Assembly: GCF_023509475.1 (NCBI RefSeq) | Contig: NZ_JAKSDZ010000003.1 | Location: 186,001 to 250,000, forward strand | Origin: Aestuariirhabdus haliotis | GTDB lineage: Bacteria; Pseudomonadota; Gammaproteobacteria; Pseudomonadales; Aestuariirhabdaceae | DNA length: 64,000 nt | Direction: 5' to 3' | Part shown: piece after piece, positions 53,503-64,000 of the stretch | Position numbering within the stretch: position 1 is the stretch's first letter | Layout: every line of letters begins with the position of its first letter | Made by a program: the position numbers and the translations under genes | Notes under the pieces: model-generated | Seen by the model: the letters and a program-made list of their open reading frames with translations, nothing else | Told to the model about the DNA's origin: nothing | Databases searched by the model: none

Positions 53503-54831
53503 TCACTCCGCCCCCCTTCGGTGCTCACTGTGTTCATCTAGCTCATGTAAAAAGCGCAATTTTTCGCCAATTTTTCGCTCCAGCCCCCGATCCGTCGGCG
53601 TATAGAAACGTTTCTCTGCGATGGATTCAGGCAGATACCTCTCGCCTGCGGCGTAACCATGCTCTTCATCGTGAGCATACCGGTACTCCTGTCCATAACC
53701 CAGCTCTTTCATTAATGAAGTCGGTGCATTGCGAAGGTGGTGAGGCACTTCATCCGTTGCCCCGGCAGCCACTTCGGCGCAGGCCGCCTTGAAAGCCGTG
53801 TAGACTGCATTACTTTTGGGTGCACAGGCACAATAAACAGCCGCCTGTGCAATTGCACGATTACCCTCAGCCGGCCCCAGGCGCTCAAATGCATCCCAGG
53901 CATTAAGGGCTACCTGCATCGCCCTGGGATCTGCGTTACCTATGTCTTCTGATGCAATGGCCAACAAACGACGGGCTACATACAAGGGATCACAGCCACC
54001 ATCGAGCATACGAGCAAACCAATACAGGGCTCCATCAGGCGATGACCCACGTACCGATTTGTGAAACGCAGAAATCTGGTCATAAAACTGATCCCCGCCC
54101 TTATCAAATCGCCGCACCGACTCACCGAGTACCTCAGCAACGATCTCTCGGGTGATCTCTCCCTGGTCTTCAACCAGATCGGAAGCGATCTCAAGCAGAT
54201 TCAACAAACGCCGAGCATCACCATCGCAGGAGCGACAGACTAATGACAACACAGTGTCATCTATCGAAAGCTGTCGAGTACCCAAGCCGCGCTCAGTATC
54301 AGACAACGCAATCGATGCAACCGATTGTAAACTCTCCTCAGCCAGCGGTTTGAGCAAATACACTCGAGCCCGGGAAAGCAATGCATTGTTTAATTCAAAA
54401 GAGGGATTTTCCGTTGTAGCCCCGATAAATATCAGGGTACCGTCCTCAACATAGGGCAGAAAAGCATCCTGCTGAGCCTTGTTAAAGCGATGCACTTCAT
54501 CCACAAGCAAAATGGTTTTCGTTTGCCCTCGATACTGCTGGGCCCGCTCCACAACCGCTCTTATCTCTTTCACTCCGGACAGCACCGCCGAGACCACTTC
54601 AAAACGCGCCTTAACATATGCGGAGATAAGGCGGGCCAAGGTCGTCTTGCCAACACCGGGCGGCCCCCAAAACACCATGGAGTGGATAGCCCCTCTCTCA
54701 AGGGCTGATCGTAAAGGCCTACCGGCCGCCAATAAGTGATCTTGCCCGAGGTATTCGTCCAGTGTTCGAGGCCGCAGCCGGTCCGCGAGCGGCCGGTACC
54801 CCTCTTGCGTGAACAGATCGGGGTCAGACAT
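53503..54831 (-). CDS. rarA: Replication-associated recombination protein A (RarA/MgsA)
   Basis: 442 residues of a clamp-loader-like AAA+ ATPase that acts at stalled replication forks. Walker [14 protein letters not shown] near 55-67, Walker [21 protein letters not shown] near 106-125, and sensor 1 [14 protein letters not shown] near 134-147. SDTERGL and later segments are the MgsA-type tetramerisation region. It begins on the last base of the lolA stop, in a gene string ftsK, lolA, rarA, crcB, serS found in many gammaproteobacteria. Confidence 0.95.
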   Translation of the reverse strand: MSDPDLFTQEGYRPLADRLRPRTLDEYLGQDHLLAAGRPLRSALERGAIHSMVFWGPPGVGKTTLARLISAYVKARFEVVSAVLSGVKEIRAVVERAQQYRGQTKTILLVDEVHRFNKAQQDAFLPYVEDGTLIFIGATTENPSFELNNALLSRARVYLLKPLAEESLQSVASIALSDTERGLGTRQLSIDDTVLSLVCRSCDGDARRLLNLLEIASDLVEDQGEITREIVAEVLGESVRRFDKGGDQFYDQISAFHKSVRGSSPDGALYWFARMLDGGCDPLYVARRLLAIASEDIGNADPRAMQVALNAWDAFERLGPAEGNRAIAQAAVYCACAPKSNAVYTAFKAACAEVAAGATDEVPHHLRNAPTSLMKELGYGQEYRYAHDEEHGYAAGERYLPESIAEKRFYTPTDRGLERKIGEKLRFLHELDEHSEHRRGAE

Positions 54832-55466
54832 TAGCGCAGATCTTCGATAATATCGGTACCCTCAGGCACATTCATCTCAAATAGCTCAGCATCTATCGGT
54901 ATATTGGTTTGAACCGATGAAAAATCTATGCGAGTGCGCGAGCCGAGGGAATCGACCAACTGCATGGCACTAATATGGTCGTTCACAAATTCCAACTCCA
55001 GACTTTCAAAGAGAGAATCTGGAGCTCGTGGCTGAAGTTGAAAACGAGTAACTTCACCGTCTTGAGCCAGAGCCTTTACTGAAAAGTCACGCTCGATGGC
55101 TTCGCTGTTACCACTGAGAATCAAGGCAGGTGTCGTCCCCGCTCTGGGATCGAGGGATTGTACAGTAAGCTGTTCCAGATCCGGATCGTAAATTGACACC
55201 GTTTTGCCATCGGATATCACCAACTGGGGAAAAGGTGTCGCCACCTGCCAGCGAAACCGATCTGGTCGCTCAACAACTAACTGCCCCTGGGATTCCTGCA
55301 CACGAGCACCGCTGGCGTCCATCGTCAGCTGTTCGAATTGAGCATTAATACTCGTAGCTTTAGCCAGCAGACTATTGAGATCATCGATATCGGCGGCCGC
55401 CACAAAAGCAGACCAGGAGCTCATCAGCACTATCAGTAACAGACGCATTAGGTTTGCATACCTCAT
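54831..55466 (-). CDS. lolA: Outer-membrane lipoprotein carrier protein LolA
   Basis: Periplasmic chaperone that ferries lipoproteins from LolCDE to LolB. 211 residues with a signal peptide ([17 protein letters not shown], about 8-24). The mature half-barrel is marked by [20 protein letters not shown] and [31 protein letters not shown]. Start either at the ATG at 55466 or six codons later. The second has a slightly better upstream AGG but both are plausible. It follows ftsK by six bases. Confidence 0.94.
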   Translation of the reverse strand: MRYANLMRLLLIVLMSSWSAFVAAADIDDLNSLLAKATSINAQFEQLTMDASGARVQESQGQLVVERPDRFRWQVATPFPQLVISDGKTVSIYDPDLEQLTVQSLDPRAGTTPALILSGNSEAIERDFSVKALAQDGEVTRFQLQPRAPDSLFESLELEFVNDHISAMQLVDSLGSRTRIDFSSVQTNIPIDAELFEMNVPEGTDIIEDLR

Positions 55467-55472
55467 CGTTAA

Positions 55473-57794
55473 TTAGTCTCTTGGTGGGGGTGGTGCCAAC
55501 ACTTCACGGCTACCGTTAGACCCCATGGCACTGACCACACCAGCCATTTCCATACTTTCGATCAAGCGAGCTGCTCGGTTATAACCAATCTTGTATTTAC
55601 GTTGCACCGAAGAGATCGATGCCCGTCGCGTTTCAGTGACAAACGCAACGGCCTGATCATAGAGCACATCGACATCTTCTGCGTCTCCTCCCCCCCCCAG
55701 GCTGACATCGCCCTCGGTAGGAGCGCCATTAAGAATCTCATCGACAAAGTCAGGCTCCCCACGTTTTTTCCAGTCATCAACAACGCGATGAACTTCCTCA
55801 TCCGAAACGAACGCACCATGAACCCGAATGGGGACACCACTGCCTGGCGGTAAGTAGAGCATGTCGCCGTGCCCCAGCAACTGCTCTGCACCGCCCTGAT
55901 CCAAAATGGTGCGGGAGTCAATCTTGGATGACACCTGAAACGCAATACGTGTCGGCACGTTGGCCTTGATCAACCCAGTGATCACATCTACCGACGGGCG
56001 CTGGGTTGCAAGAATAAGGTGAATACCGGCAGCCCGGGCTTTCTGCGCGATACGAGCAATCAGCTCCTCAACTTTCTTACCGACAATCATTATCATATCG
56101 GCAAATTCATCGACCACTACGACAATAAAGGGCAAGGTTTCAAGGTTGGGAGGAACATCGCTTTCGCCAAGCGGCTCATACAGAGGATCAGTTAGCGGTT
56201 CACCGGCTTTTTCAGCGTCTTTTATCTTGCGATTGAAGCCAGCAACATTCCTTACTCCCATGGCCGCCATCAGTTTATAACGACGCTCCATCTCAGCCAC
56301 ACACCAGCGCAACGCGTTAGCGGCATCTTTCATGTCCGTAACCACTGGCGATAACAAATGCGGAATGCCGTCATAAATAGACAGCTCCAGCATTTTTGGA
56401 TCAACCATAATCAAGCGCACTTCATCCGGATTGGCTTTTAACAACATGCTCAAAATCATGGCATTCACACCAACCGACTTACCCGACCCCGTGGTACCGG
56501 CAACCAGAAGGTGCGGCATCTTGGCCAGGTTTACGACCACCGGATCACCGGCAATATCGTGCCCCAAGGCCAAGCTCAGAGGTGAAACTGCATCATCATA
56601 AGCTGAAGAGCCTACCACCTCAGAAAAATACACGGTATTGCGGTCTTCGTTGGGGATTTCAATACCCACCACTGACTTTCCGGGAATCACCTCAACTACT
56701 CGCACACTAATAACCGCCAGCGATCTCGCAAGATCTTTGGCCAGATTGGTTATTTTGCTGACCTTGACACCCGCTGCCGGTTGGATTTCAAAGCGTGTAA
56801 TGACCGGCCCCGGATGCACCGCAACCACCTCGGCAATAACGCCAAAGTCTTTCAGTTTAATCTCCAGCAGCTTGGACATCCCCTCCAGAGATTCAGCAGA
56901 ATAGCCATGTACGGCGCTCTTATCGGCTTGATCAAGTAATGCCAGCGGGGGTAAATCGCCTTTTACAGGCTCATCAAACAGGCTGGTTTGCCGCTCTTTC
57001 ACCACCCGCTTGCTGGTTTCGACTTTTTTAACGGGGGTGGCAATTTTGACCGGTGGCCGCGCCTTTTGCTTCTTCACTTCCTGGGCAATAACCACTTTTC
57101 GTTCTTGCTTAACCTTCTCAATCGCCTTGACTTCGCGCCGAGCAGAAAAACGCTTTTTCCAATCCAGAACAAGGTTTTGCAACACTTCAAATAAACGCAC
57201 GGTTAACCGACCTGTGCGGTCCATCAGCTTTATCCAGGAAAGGTCTGTAAAGACCGTCACGCCGATCAGGAAGAAACTCACCAACACCAGCGTCAAGCCG
57301 GGACGCCCGAGATTATCCGTTGCACCGTTTGCCACAATGTCGCCTAGAATGCCGCCCGCAGACTCGGGTAAAGCGCTATTGATCGAAGTGAAGTGCAGAG
57401 TGGCTAACGCAGCGCCGGATACCAGAGTCAGAATTAATCCTGTGGTTCTCAGCGCCAGCAAGGAGGGTTTCCAACGGAATGGATTGTGTCGCCCGCGGAA
57501 CAACTGCCAGGCTTTCACACAGAGAATCAACGGAAAAAGATAAGCAAAAATACCGAACAGGGAAAACAACAGGTCGGAGAACCAGGCGCCACTCCTACCA
57601 GCCGCGTTATGGATCTCACCATGGCTGACCGCACTCGACCACCCAGGATCGTTGCTATGGTACGTGCTTAATGCCATGAGCATGTAAAAACAAAGCGCCA
57701 CCAAGAGGATCAGCCCCCCCTCTCGCAAGCGCAAGGAAAATTGCTGACCTAATGTGGTTGTTGAAGCTGGCTTCGCTGCCTTGGAGTTTTTCAA
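55473..57794 (-). CDS. ftsK: DNA translocase FtsK
   Basis: 773 residues. It pumps chromosome dimers at the septum and activates XerCD recombination. The N-terminal region (about 25-200) has four membrane spans. A short basic linker follows, then the motor: Walker [15 protein letters not shown] near 433-446, Walker [16 protein letters not shown] near 560-574, and [15 protein letters not shown]. The C-terminal gamma domain ([20 protein letters not shown]) reads KOPS sites. The linker is much shorter than in E. coli, as in pseudomonads. It starts with TTG at 57794, with AGGA about nine bases upstream. Confidence 0.95.
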   Translation of the reverse strand: MKNSKAAKPASTTTLGQQFSLRLREGGLILLVALCFYMLMALSTYHSNDPGWSSAVSHGEIHNAAGRSGAWFSDLLFSLFGIFAYLFPLILCVKAWQLFRGRHNPFRWKPSLLALRTTGLILTLVSGAALATLHFTSINSALPESAGGILGDIVANGATDNLGRPGLTLVLVSFFLIGVTVFTDLSWIKLMDRTGRLTVRLFEVLQNLVLDWKKRFSARREVKAIEKVKQERKVVIAQEVKKQKARPPVKIATPVKKVETSKRVVKERQTSLFDEPVKGDLPPLALLDQADKSAVHGYSAESLEGMSKLLEIKLKDFGVIAEVVAVHPGPVITRFEIQPAAGVKVSKITNLAKDLARSLAVISVRVVEVIPGKSVVGIEIPNEDRNTVYFSEVVGSSAYDDAVSPLSLALGHDIAGDPVVVNLAKMPHLLVAGTTGSGKSVGVNAMILSMLLKANPDEVRLIMVDPKMLELSIYDGIPHLLSPVVTDMKDAANALRWCVAEMERRYKLMAAMGVRNVAGFNRKIKDAEKAGEPLTDPLYEPLGESDVPPNLETLPFIVVVVDEFADMIMIVGKKVEELIARIAQKARAAGIHLILATQRPSVDVITGLIKANVPTRIAFQVSSKIDSRTILDQGGAEQLLGHGDMLYLPPGSGVPIRVHGAFVSDEEVHRVVDDWKKRGEPDFVDEILNGAPTEGDVSLGGGGDAEDVDVLYDQAVAFVTETRRASISSVQRKYKIGYNRAARLIESMEMAGVVSAMGSNGSREVLAPPPPRD

Positions 57795-58016
57795 ATCCGC
57801 TATCCTGAAACGTCCGCGTACTTATCATATCGAAAACACTGGTTCCGACCGTTCACCTATTGTACTCACTTGGCCCACTATCGACTATAACCTTCGGTAT
57901 TTAAACGAATTTTTTGCATATTCTGTGCGCTGCTCGATAACCGATTGAACCCCTTTAACAGCTTACGTATCATAACCGCCCCAGCAGCACTGTGCTGCCC
58001 CAGATTTTCTACATAG

Positions 58017-58976
<960 letters not shown>

Positions 58977-58986
58977 GTCATCATCC

Positions 58987-59703
58987 ATGCCTCTGCTGCC
59001 CTGGCTTGATGAACACAAGGTCATCTTTCCATCGCCCGACGAATCCCTGACGGAACCCAACGGGCTTCTGGCAGCAGGGGGCAACCTAACAACAGAAACC
59101 CTTCTAGACGCCTACAGCAAAGGAATATTTCCCTGGTTTAGTCAGGGCGAACCCATTCTATGGTGGTCCCCCGATCCCAGGTTAATACTCAAACCCCACG
59201 AATTACATATCTCACGCTCACTGCGTAAAACATTGCGCAAAAACGTCTACAAAGTGACCATGGATCAGGCCTTTGCAAGAGTGATGCAGGAGTGTGCAGC
59301 ACCAAGAAGCTACACTGAACAAACATGGATAACGCCTGAGATGCTCGACGCTTACTGCGAGCTTCACCGACACGGACATGCCCACTCGGTGGAATGTTGG
59401 CAGCAAGACCTCTTGGTGGGTGGACTCTACGGTGTTGCCATGGGCAAAGCTTTCTTTGGAGAATCTATGTTCAGCCTGGCCAACGACGCCTCAAAAGTGG
59501 CTCTGGTTCACCTGTGCGGACAACTTGCCCAGCAAGGGTTTGAGCTGGTCGACTGCCAGGTGGAAAGCCCGCATTTGGCGTCATTAGGTGCATACAACCT
59601 GCCCAGAGATGAATTCCTGCTTCAACTCCAGCCCCTGATCAGCGACACTGAAGCAACACCAAAGCCTTCAGGCTGGCAATTGAACTGGCAATACGACGGA
59701 TAA
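58987..59703 (+). CDS. aat: Leucyl/phenylalanyl-tRNA-protein transferase
   Basis: 238 residues. It adds Leu or Phe from tRNA to proteins starting with Lys or Arg, making N-degrons for ClpS. Signature segments are EPNGLLAAGGNLTTETLLDAYSKGIFPWF near 19-47, PILWWSPDPRLIL near 51-63, and GKAFFGESMFSLANDASKVAL near 152-172. The ATG at 58987 begins the conserved N-terminus ten bases after trxB. It sits with bpt, clpS and clpA, the rest of the bacterial N-end-rule pathway. Confidence 0.95.
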   Translation: MPLLPWLDEHKVIFPSPDESLTEPNGLLAAGGNLTTETLLDAYSKGIFPWFSQGEPILWWSPDPRLILKPHELHISRSLRKTLRKNVYKVTMDQAFARVMQECAAPRSYTEQTWITPEMLDAYCELHRHGHAHSVECWQQDLLVGGLYGVAMGKAFFGESMFSLANDASKVALVHLCGQLAQQGFELVDCQVESPHLASLGAYNLPRDEFLLQLQPLISDTEATPKPSGWQLNWQYDG

Positions 59704-59707
59704 ACCC

Positions 59708-60415
59708 ATGTCCGACCTAAAGGAATTGCGCTTTTACACAACCCCGGCTCATGATTGCAGCTACCTTAGCGAGCAACAGGCAACTACGCTTTTTCTCGAC
59801 CCGGAAGAGCGTATTGACCACTCACTCTACAGCCAGTTATCCAACTTTGGCTTCCGCCGAAGCGGCAAACACCTTTACCGACCTCACTGCGGTCAATGCC
59901 AAGCCTGCATACCCATTCGAATTCCAGCCGCACGCGCGATCCCTAGCAAAAGTCAGAAACGAGTGCTCCAGCGAAACCGGCACCTGAAATATAAAATGCG
60001 CCCCGCCAGCTTCGAGCCGCAGCACTACCAGCTCTACGAACGCTATATCAATAGTCGTCACGGCGACGGCGATATGTCCCCTCCAACCCAGGAACAATAC
60101 GAATCTTTCCTGACCAGTAGCTGGGAGTTTTGCCACCTCTACGAATTTTTTGATGATGAAAAGTTGGTAGCCGTTTCAATTACTGACCGCCTGACCGACG
60201 GGCTTTCAGCGATCTATACCTACTTTGACCCCGACTACGCGCGCAATAGCCTGGGCAGTTACTGCATATTGAAACAGATTGAATTTTGCCGAGACCTCGA
60301 CCTTCCCTATCTATACCTCGGGTATTGGATAAAGCAGTGCCAGAAAATGAGCTACAAAGGCAAATACCGGCCACTGGAACTCCTCATTGACAACCAATGG
60401 ATGGAACTTCGCTAA
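59708..60415 (+). CDS. bpt: Aspartate/glutamate leucyltransferase Bpt (arginyltransferase family)
   Basis: 235 residues of the bacterial ATE-family transferase that adds Leu to proteins with N-terminal Asp or Glu. HDCSYLSEQQATTLFLDP near 15-32 holds one conserved Cys, and LYRPHCGQCQACIPIRIP near 56-73 holds the cysteine cluster typical of the family. YLYLGYWIKQCQKMSYKGKY near 203-222 is the strongest signature. It starts four bases after aat and is followed by infA, as in pseudomonads and vibrios. Confidence 0.95.
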   Translation: MSDLKELRFYTTPAHDCSYLSEQQATTLFLDPEERIDHSLYSQLSNFGFRRSGKHLYRPHCGQCQACIPIRIPAARAIPSKSQKRVLQRNRHLKYKMRPASFEPQHYQLYERYINSRHGDGDMSPPTQEQYESFLTSSWEFCHLYEFFDDEKLVAVSITDRLTDGLSAIYTYFDPDYARNSLGSYCILKQIEFCRDLDLPYLYLGYWIKQCQKMSYKGKYRPLELLIDNQWMELR

Positions 60416-60539
60416 GCTTCTACAAGCATGGCTCGCAACCCTTTGATTTCGGGTGTCAATTAAGGCATCATACGCGCCAGATTTTAATGCCGACTCCTGA
60501 ACAGCGAGTCCTGAATCAACAGCTTGAGGAATATGCCGA

Positions 60540-60758
60540 ATGGCAAAAGAAGACTCTATTGAAATGGAAGGCACTGTCATCGACACGCTTCCCAACACCA
60601 TGTTCCGCGTTGAGCTGGAAAATGGCCACGTGGTCACCGCGCACATTTCAGGAAAAATGCGTAAAAACTACATTCGAATTTTGACCGGCGACAAAGTACG
60701 CGTTGAATTGACTCCTTACGACTTATCCAAAGGACGCATCACTTACCGCGCCCGCTAA
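60540..60758 (+). CDS. infA: Translation initiation factor IF-1
   Basis: 72 residues, exactly the usual length. Single OB-fold that binds the 30S A site. It begins [20 protein letters not shown] and ends ITYRAR. GAGGA lies upstream of the ATG. The 124-base gap from bpt may hold its own promoter. Confidence 0.98.
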   Translation: MAKEDSIEMEGTVIDTLPNTMFRVELENGHVVTAHISGKMRKNYIRILTGDKVRVELTPYDLSKGRITYRAR

Positions 60759-60788
60759 GCGCATACACTCTTTTTAGCAAATAGAGTG

Positions 60789-60812
60789 AAAAAGCCGCTG
60801 CTATGCAGCGGC
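60789..60812 (-). terminator. Terminator overlapping the clpA stop codon
   Basis: On the minus strand GCCGCTGC-ATA-GCAGCGGC followed by TTTTT. The first arm encodes the final alanines and the stop codon begins in the loop, so coding end and terminator share sequence. On the plus strand it could also slow transcription after infA. Confidence 0.82.
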
Positions 60813-63062
60813 TTCGGCTTTCAAGGCCAACTTCCCATCTTCAATGGTTACGTGAACGGTACCACCGGACGTTGCCAGATCCCCGAACAGAATCTCCTCA
60901 GCCAAGGGCCGCTTGATACTGTCCTGGATGATTCGCGCCATCGGTCTCGCACCCATCAGCTTGTCATAACCCTGTTCGGCTAACCAGTTGCGCGCCAACT
61001 CATCGACATCCAAAAGCACCTTCTTATCATCCAGCTGCGCCTGCAATTCGATAAGAAACTTATCAACAACACGTTTGATGCTTTCCGTAGATAGCGCTCC
61101 AAATTGAATAATGCCGTCGAGTCGATTCCTGAATTCCGGGGTGAACAGCTTCTTGATAGCCTCCATACCATCACTGGTATGATCCTGCTCTGTAAAACCG
61201 ATCGAGCTACGGGAAATAGTCTCCGCCCCGGCATTGGTTGTCATAATGATGATAACATTGCGAAAGTCCGCCTTACGCCCATTGTTATCGGTCAGGGTGC
61301 CGTGATCCATCACCTGCAAAAGCAGGTTGAAGACTTCTGGATGCGCTTTTTCAATCTCATCAAGCAGCAACACCGAGTGAGGGTTTTTATTAATCGCCTC
61401 CGTTAGCAAGCCACCCTGATCAAATCCAACATAGCCTGGTGGCGCTCCAATCAATCTTGATACGGTATGGCGTTCCATATACTCGGACATATCAAACCGA
61501 ATCAACTCGATACCCAAACCTTCAGAAAGCTGCCGGCTGACTTCGGTTTTACCAACCCCGGTTGGACCAGAGAAGAGGAAGGAACCAACGGGCTTCTCCG
61601 GAGCTTTGAGCCCTGCTCTCGACAGCTTGATAGCTGTAGCGAGGGAGGAAATCGCCTCGTCCTGACCAAAGACAACCAACTTTAAATTACGCTCGAGGGT
61701 CTCCAAAATCTCCTTATCGGACGAAGAAACACTCTTGGGTGGAATACGCGCAATCTTGGCAACAATCGACTCAACCTCTTCAACACCAATCGTTTTACGG
61801 CGCCTGGACTCAGGCTGCAAACGCTGGAAAGCACCAGCCTCATCGATTACATCAATCGCTTTATCAGGCATATGACGATCATTGATATAACGATCGGCCA
61901 GCTCCGCTGCGACCTGCAAAGCCGCATTCTTGTATTTGATCTGGTGATGCTCTTCAAACCGGCTCTTCAACCCTTTCAGAATATCGACAGTGTCCTGAAC
62001 CGACGGTTCGTTGACATCAACTTTTTGAAAGCGACGAGCCAGCGCCCGATCTTTTTCAAAAATGCCACGAAACTCCTGAAAGGTCGTTGAACCAATGCAG
62101 CGAATATTTCCTGTGGTCAGCAAGGGCTTCAGCAGATTAGAAGCATCCATCACCCCACCAGATGCTGCGCCGGCACCGATAATGGTATGAATCTCATCAA
62201 TAAACAAAATGGCATGATCACGTTTAGCAAGCTCGCCCAGAAGTTGCTTGAAACGCTTTTCGAAATCACCGCGATATTTAGTACCTGCCAACAACGCCCC
62301 GAGATCAAGAGAAAACACCGTCGCTTCCGATAGAATCTCAGGCACTTCACCATCAACAATTCGCTTTGCCAAACCTTCCGCAACGGCAGTTTTACCTACC
62401 CCGGCCTCACCAACCAACAGGGGGTTGTTTTTGCGACGGCGAATTAGAATCTGGGAGACTCGCTCCAGCTCCATATCACGACCAACAAGCGGGTCTATTT
62501 TACCCTGCTGCGCCAGTTCGTTGAGATTTGTAGCAAAATTCTCAAGAGGGTTGGTACCTGCTTCCTGGGTAGCATCCTCTTCAACGCTTTCGTGGTGATC
62601 TGCATCACCATGCTCGTGCGTTCCCTGCACTCGAGATATGCCGTGCGCAATATAATTGACCACATCGATGCGCGCAATGCTTTGTTGTTTAAGGAAATAT
62701 ACAGCCTGGCTTTCCTGTTCGCTAAAGATGGCAACCAGTACGTTGGCGCCGGTGACCTCACGCTTACCGGAGCTCTGAACATGAAAAACCGCCCGCTGAA
62801 GTACCCGCTGAAAGCCCAAAGTGGGCTGCGTTTCGCGTTCATCATCGGTACTGGGAATAAGCGGCGTGGTTGAATCAACAAATTCAGTAAGATCCCTCCG
62901 TAAGCGCTCCATATCGGCGCCACAAGCATTCAAAACATTCAGCGCCGCCTGGTTATCCAGCAGCGCTAACAGCAGATGTTCCACTGTCATAAATTCGTGG
63001 CGCTTCATGCGCGCATCTTTGAACGCTAAGTTGAGGGTTACTTCCAACTCTTTATTCAGCAT
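60801..63062 (-). CDS. clpA: ATP-dependent Clp protease ATP-binding subunit ClpA
   Basis: 753 residues. Unfoldase of ClpAP. The N-domain (about 1-145), which docks ClpS, is followed by two AAA+ modules with Walker A GEAGVGKTAVAEG near 212 and GPTGVGKTEVSRQ near 494, and Walker B ILFIDEIHTIIGAG and LLLDEIEKAHPE. No ClpB-type middle coil is present, and the ClpP-docking loop region is in module 2. It lies 20 bases after clpS on the same strand. Confidence 0.97.
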   Translation of the reverse strand: MLNKELEVTLNLAFKDARMKRHEFMTVEHLLLALLDNQAALNVLNACGADMERLRRDLTEFVDSTTPLIPSTDDERETQPTLGFQRVLQRAVFHVQSSGKREVTGANVLVAIFSEQESQAVYFLKQQSIARIDVVNYIAHGISRVQGTHEHGDADHHESVEEDATQEAGTNPLENFATNLNELAQQGKIDPLVGRDMELERVSQILIRRRKNNPLLVGEAGVGKTAVAEGLAKRIVDGEVPEILSEATVFSLDLGALLAGTKYRGDFEKRFKQLLGELAKRDHAILFIDEIHTIIGAGAASGGVMDASNLLKPLLTTGNIRCIGSTTFQEFRGIFEKDRALARRFQKVDVNEPSVQDTVDILKGLKSRFEEHHQIKYKNAALQVAAELADRYINDRHMPDKAIDVIDEAGAFQRLQPESRRRKTIGVEEVESIVAKIARIPPKSVSSSDKEILETLERNLKLVVFGQDEAISSLATAIKLSRAGLKAPEKPVGSFLFSGPTGVGKTEVSRQLSEGLGIELIRFDMSEYMERHTVSRLIGAPPGYVGFDQGGLLTEAINKNPHSVLLLDEIEKAHPEVFNLLLQVMDHGTLTDNNGRKADFRNVIIIMTTNAGAETISRSSIGFTEQDHTSDGMEAIKKLFTPEFRNRLDGIIQFGALSTESIKRVVDKFLIELQAQLDDKKVLLDVDELARNWLAEQGYDKLMGARPMARIIQDSIKRPLAEEILFGDLATSGGTVHVTIEDGKLALKAEAAA

Positions 63063-63082
63063 TAGTCAGGCTTCCTGAGTAG

Positions 63083-63433
63083 TTATTCCCGTTCGATCTT
63101 ACATTGCAGCGGATGTTGGCACTCTCTAGAGTATTGATTCACTTGCTCCGCTTTAGTTTCCGCAATATCTCGCGTAAAGATTCCACAGACTCCTTTACCC
63201 TCAGTATGAACCGTCAACATGACTTGAGTCGCCTTCTCACGATTCATGTTAAAGAAGATCTCCAGTACTTCGACTACAAAATCCATCGGTGTGTAGTCAT
63301 CATTCATGAGGACAACCCTGTACAGTGGTGGTGGCTTCAGTTTTGGCTTGGCTGGCGCTACCGCCAAATTGCCATCACCTTCCTGACCATCCTCATTGTC
63401 TAATGTTAGACGAACATCAAAAACTTTACCCAT
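63083..63433 (-). CDS. clpS: ClpA adaptor ClpS
   Basis: 116 residues. It presents N-degron substrates (Leu, Phe, Tyr, Trp) to ClpA. The disordered N-terminal arm leads to the substrate pocket with [19 protein letters not shown] near 39-57, and [24 protein letters not shown] completes the fold. It forms an operon with clpA, and the aat and bpt genes that create its substrates lie just beyond. Confidence 0.96.
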   Translation of the reverse strand: MGKVFDVRLTLDNEDGQEGDGNLAVAPAKPKLKPPPLYRVVLMNDDYTPMDFVVEVLEIFFNMNREKATQVMLTVHTEGKGVCGIFTRDIAETKAEQVNQYSRECQHPLQCKIERE

Positions 63434-63660
63434 TGCGTAACATCCCGCAAAAATCAGTCAAAAATGGCTTAATCAGCAATAATACAGCGACTCCGTTACC
63501 ATTGGCAGCCCCTCTTCTTGACAGAATCGATCACTTGTTAAACACTTGGGTGTGATTCCACATTTTGTGGAGCCATGGGTTCGCTTTTTTATATGGAGTC
63601 GAGAGCGAGCAAAATAGGGAAATATGGCCTGACAAACCAACAAGCAGAGGGACTTATAGA

Positions 63661-63936
63661 ATGCCTATTGGTAAAGTAAAGTGGTTTAACAATGCCAAAG
63701 GGTATGGTTTTATTTTGCCGGAGGGTAGCGACGAAGATCTCTTCGTTCATTACTCATCCATCCAGATGGATGGTTACAAGACCCTGAAGGCCGGTCAGGA
63801 TGTTAATTTCGATATCCTGCAAGGTCCAAAAGGTCTTCACGCCATAAACATCACCGCCACGGAACCGGCAGCCAGCGAACCTACAACCGAGCAAACCATT
63901 AGCAGCCAGGAAGAGGTTCTATCTAGCGAGACTTGA
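63661..63936 (+). CDS. cspD: Cold-shock domain protein CspD
   Basis: 91 residues. The cold-shock domain occupies residues 1-68, with RNP1-like KGYGFI and RNP2-like DLFVHY. A 20-residue polar, Glu/Thr/Ser-rich tail extends beyond the domain, typical of CspD rather than CspA. CspD in E. coli inhibits DNA replication in stationary phase. The ATG at 63661 starts the conserved PIGKVKWFNNAKG. It is divergent from clpS, the usual neighbour in gammaproteobacteria. Confidence 0.93.
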   Translation: MPIGKVKWFNNAKGYGFILPEGSDEDLFVHYSSIQMDGYKTLKAGQDVNFDILQGPKGLHAINITATEPAASEPTTEQTISSQEEVLSSET

Positions 63937-63956
63937 TATTGCTGATACTCCGATTT

Positions 63957-63980
63957 CAAAGAGGCCCTTGGGTCTCTTTG
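63957..63980 (+). terminator. Hairpin after cspD
   Basis: CAAAGAG-G-CCC-TT-GGG-T-CTCTTTG, 20 bases beyond the cspD stop. The T-run is inside the stem only, so termination efficiency is uncertain. Confidence 0.6.
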
Positions 63981-64000
63981 TCACGATAGATCCTTTTCGA

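Overview
This window reads as a chromosomal segment of a gammaproteobacterium, most likely from the Pseudomonadales/Oceanospirillales side. The 3' part carries a gene order familiar from pseudomonads and relatives: tusDCBE, ybiB, cysG, serS, crcB, rarA, lolA, ftsK, trxB, aat, bpt, infA, clpA, clpS, cspD. The 5' end has the divergent etfBA / ETF-ubiquinone oxidoreductase arrangement also seen in Pseudomonas. I see no phage, insertion sequence, integrase, CRISPR array or rRNA. One tRNA gene (Ser, anticodon UGA) is present.

Layout. 1-3.8 kb: fatty-acid electron transfer (etfA, etfB, ETF-QO), with a PsrA-like box inside the ETF-QO promoter. 3.9-6.4 kb: a stand-alone cyclic-nucleotide-binding protein, an HD phosphohydrolase-like protein and a membrane class III nucleotide cyclase. 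6.5-15.3 kb: an uncharacterised glycan cluster with two MurG-like glycosyltransferases, a polysaccharide-deacetylase-like protein, two GT4-type glycosyltransferases, a histidine phosphatase and a strongly degenerate ABC exporter of 842 residues. 15.3-21.2 kb: a complete four-gene peptide-type ABC importer. 21.2-25.5 kb: a DUF1285 protein, a DUF4823 lipoprotein, a radical SAM protein, a PAS-GGDEF diguanylate cyclase and a REC-CheC protein. 25.6-30 kb: a TetR regulator, a candidate structured small RNA, a VWA / J-domain / membrane-protein operon and small unknown proteins. 30-40.4 kb: serine deaminase, PepD, AsnRS, a cysteine desulfurase-SufE fusion convergent with tcdA, a second REC-CheC plus PAS pair without GGDEF, and a metallo-beta-lactamase-fold hydrolase.

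40.6-46.4 kb: alanine dehydrogenase, then an apparently unannotated CsrA-sequestering small RNA of the RsmY/RsmZ/CsrB type with a GacA-type upstream palindrome, then a five-gene aldehyde ferredoxin oxidoreductase operon (polyferredoxin, tungsten enzyme, FAD oxidoreductase, MoaD/ThiS-like protein, unknown small protein). 46.7-64 kb: tRNA-Ser, a BI-1 family membrane protein, the Tus sulfur relay for tRNA 2-thiolation, siroheme synthase, and housekeeping genes for translation, lipoprotein sorting, chromosome segregation, thiol redox, N-degron tagging (aat, bpt) and ClpAPS proteolysis.

The most interesting items are the Rsm-type RNA with its upstream box (about 41.84-42.12 kb), the glycan cluster with its pseudo-ATPase-like exporter (6.5-15.3 kb), a second candidate structured RNA with an anti-Shine-Dalgarno-like terminator loop (about 26.53-26.76 kb), the aldehyde oxidoreductase operon, and the two related REC-CheC/PAS modules. 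Everything here comes from reading the sequence and its translations; no database search or folding program was run.
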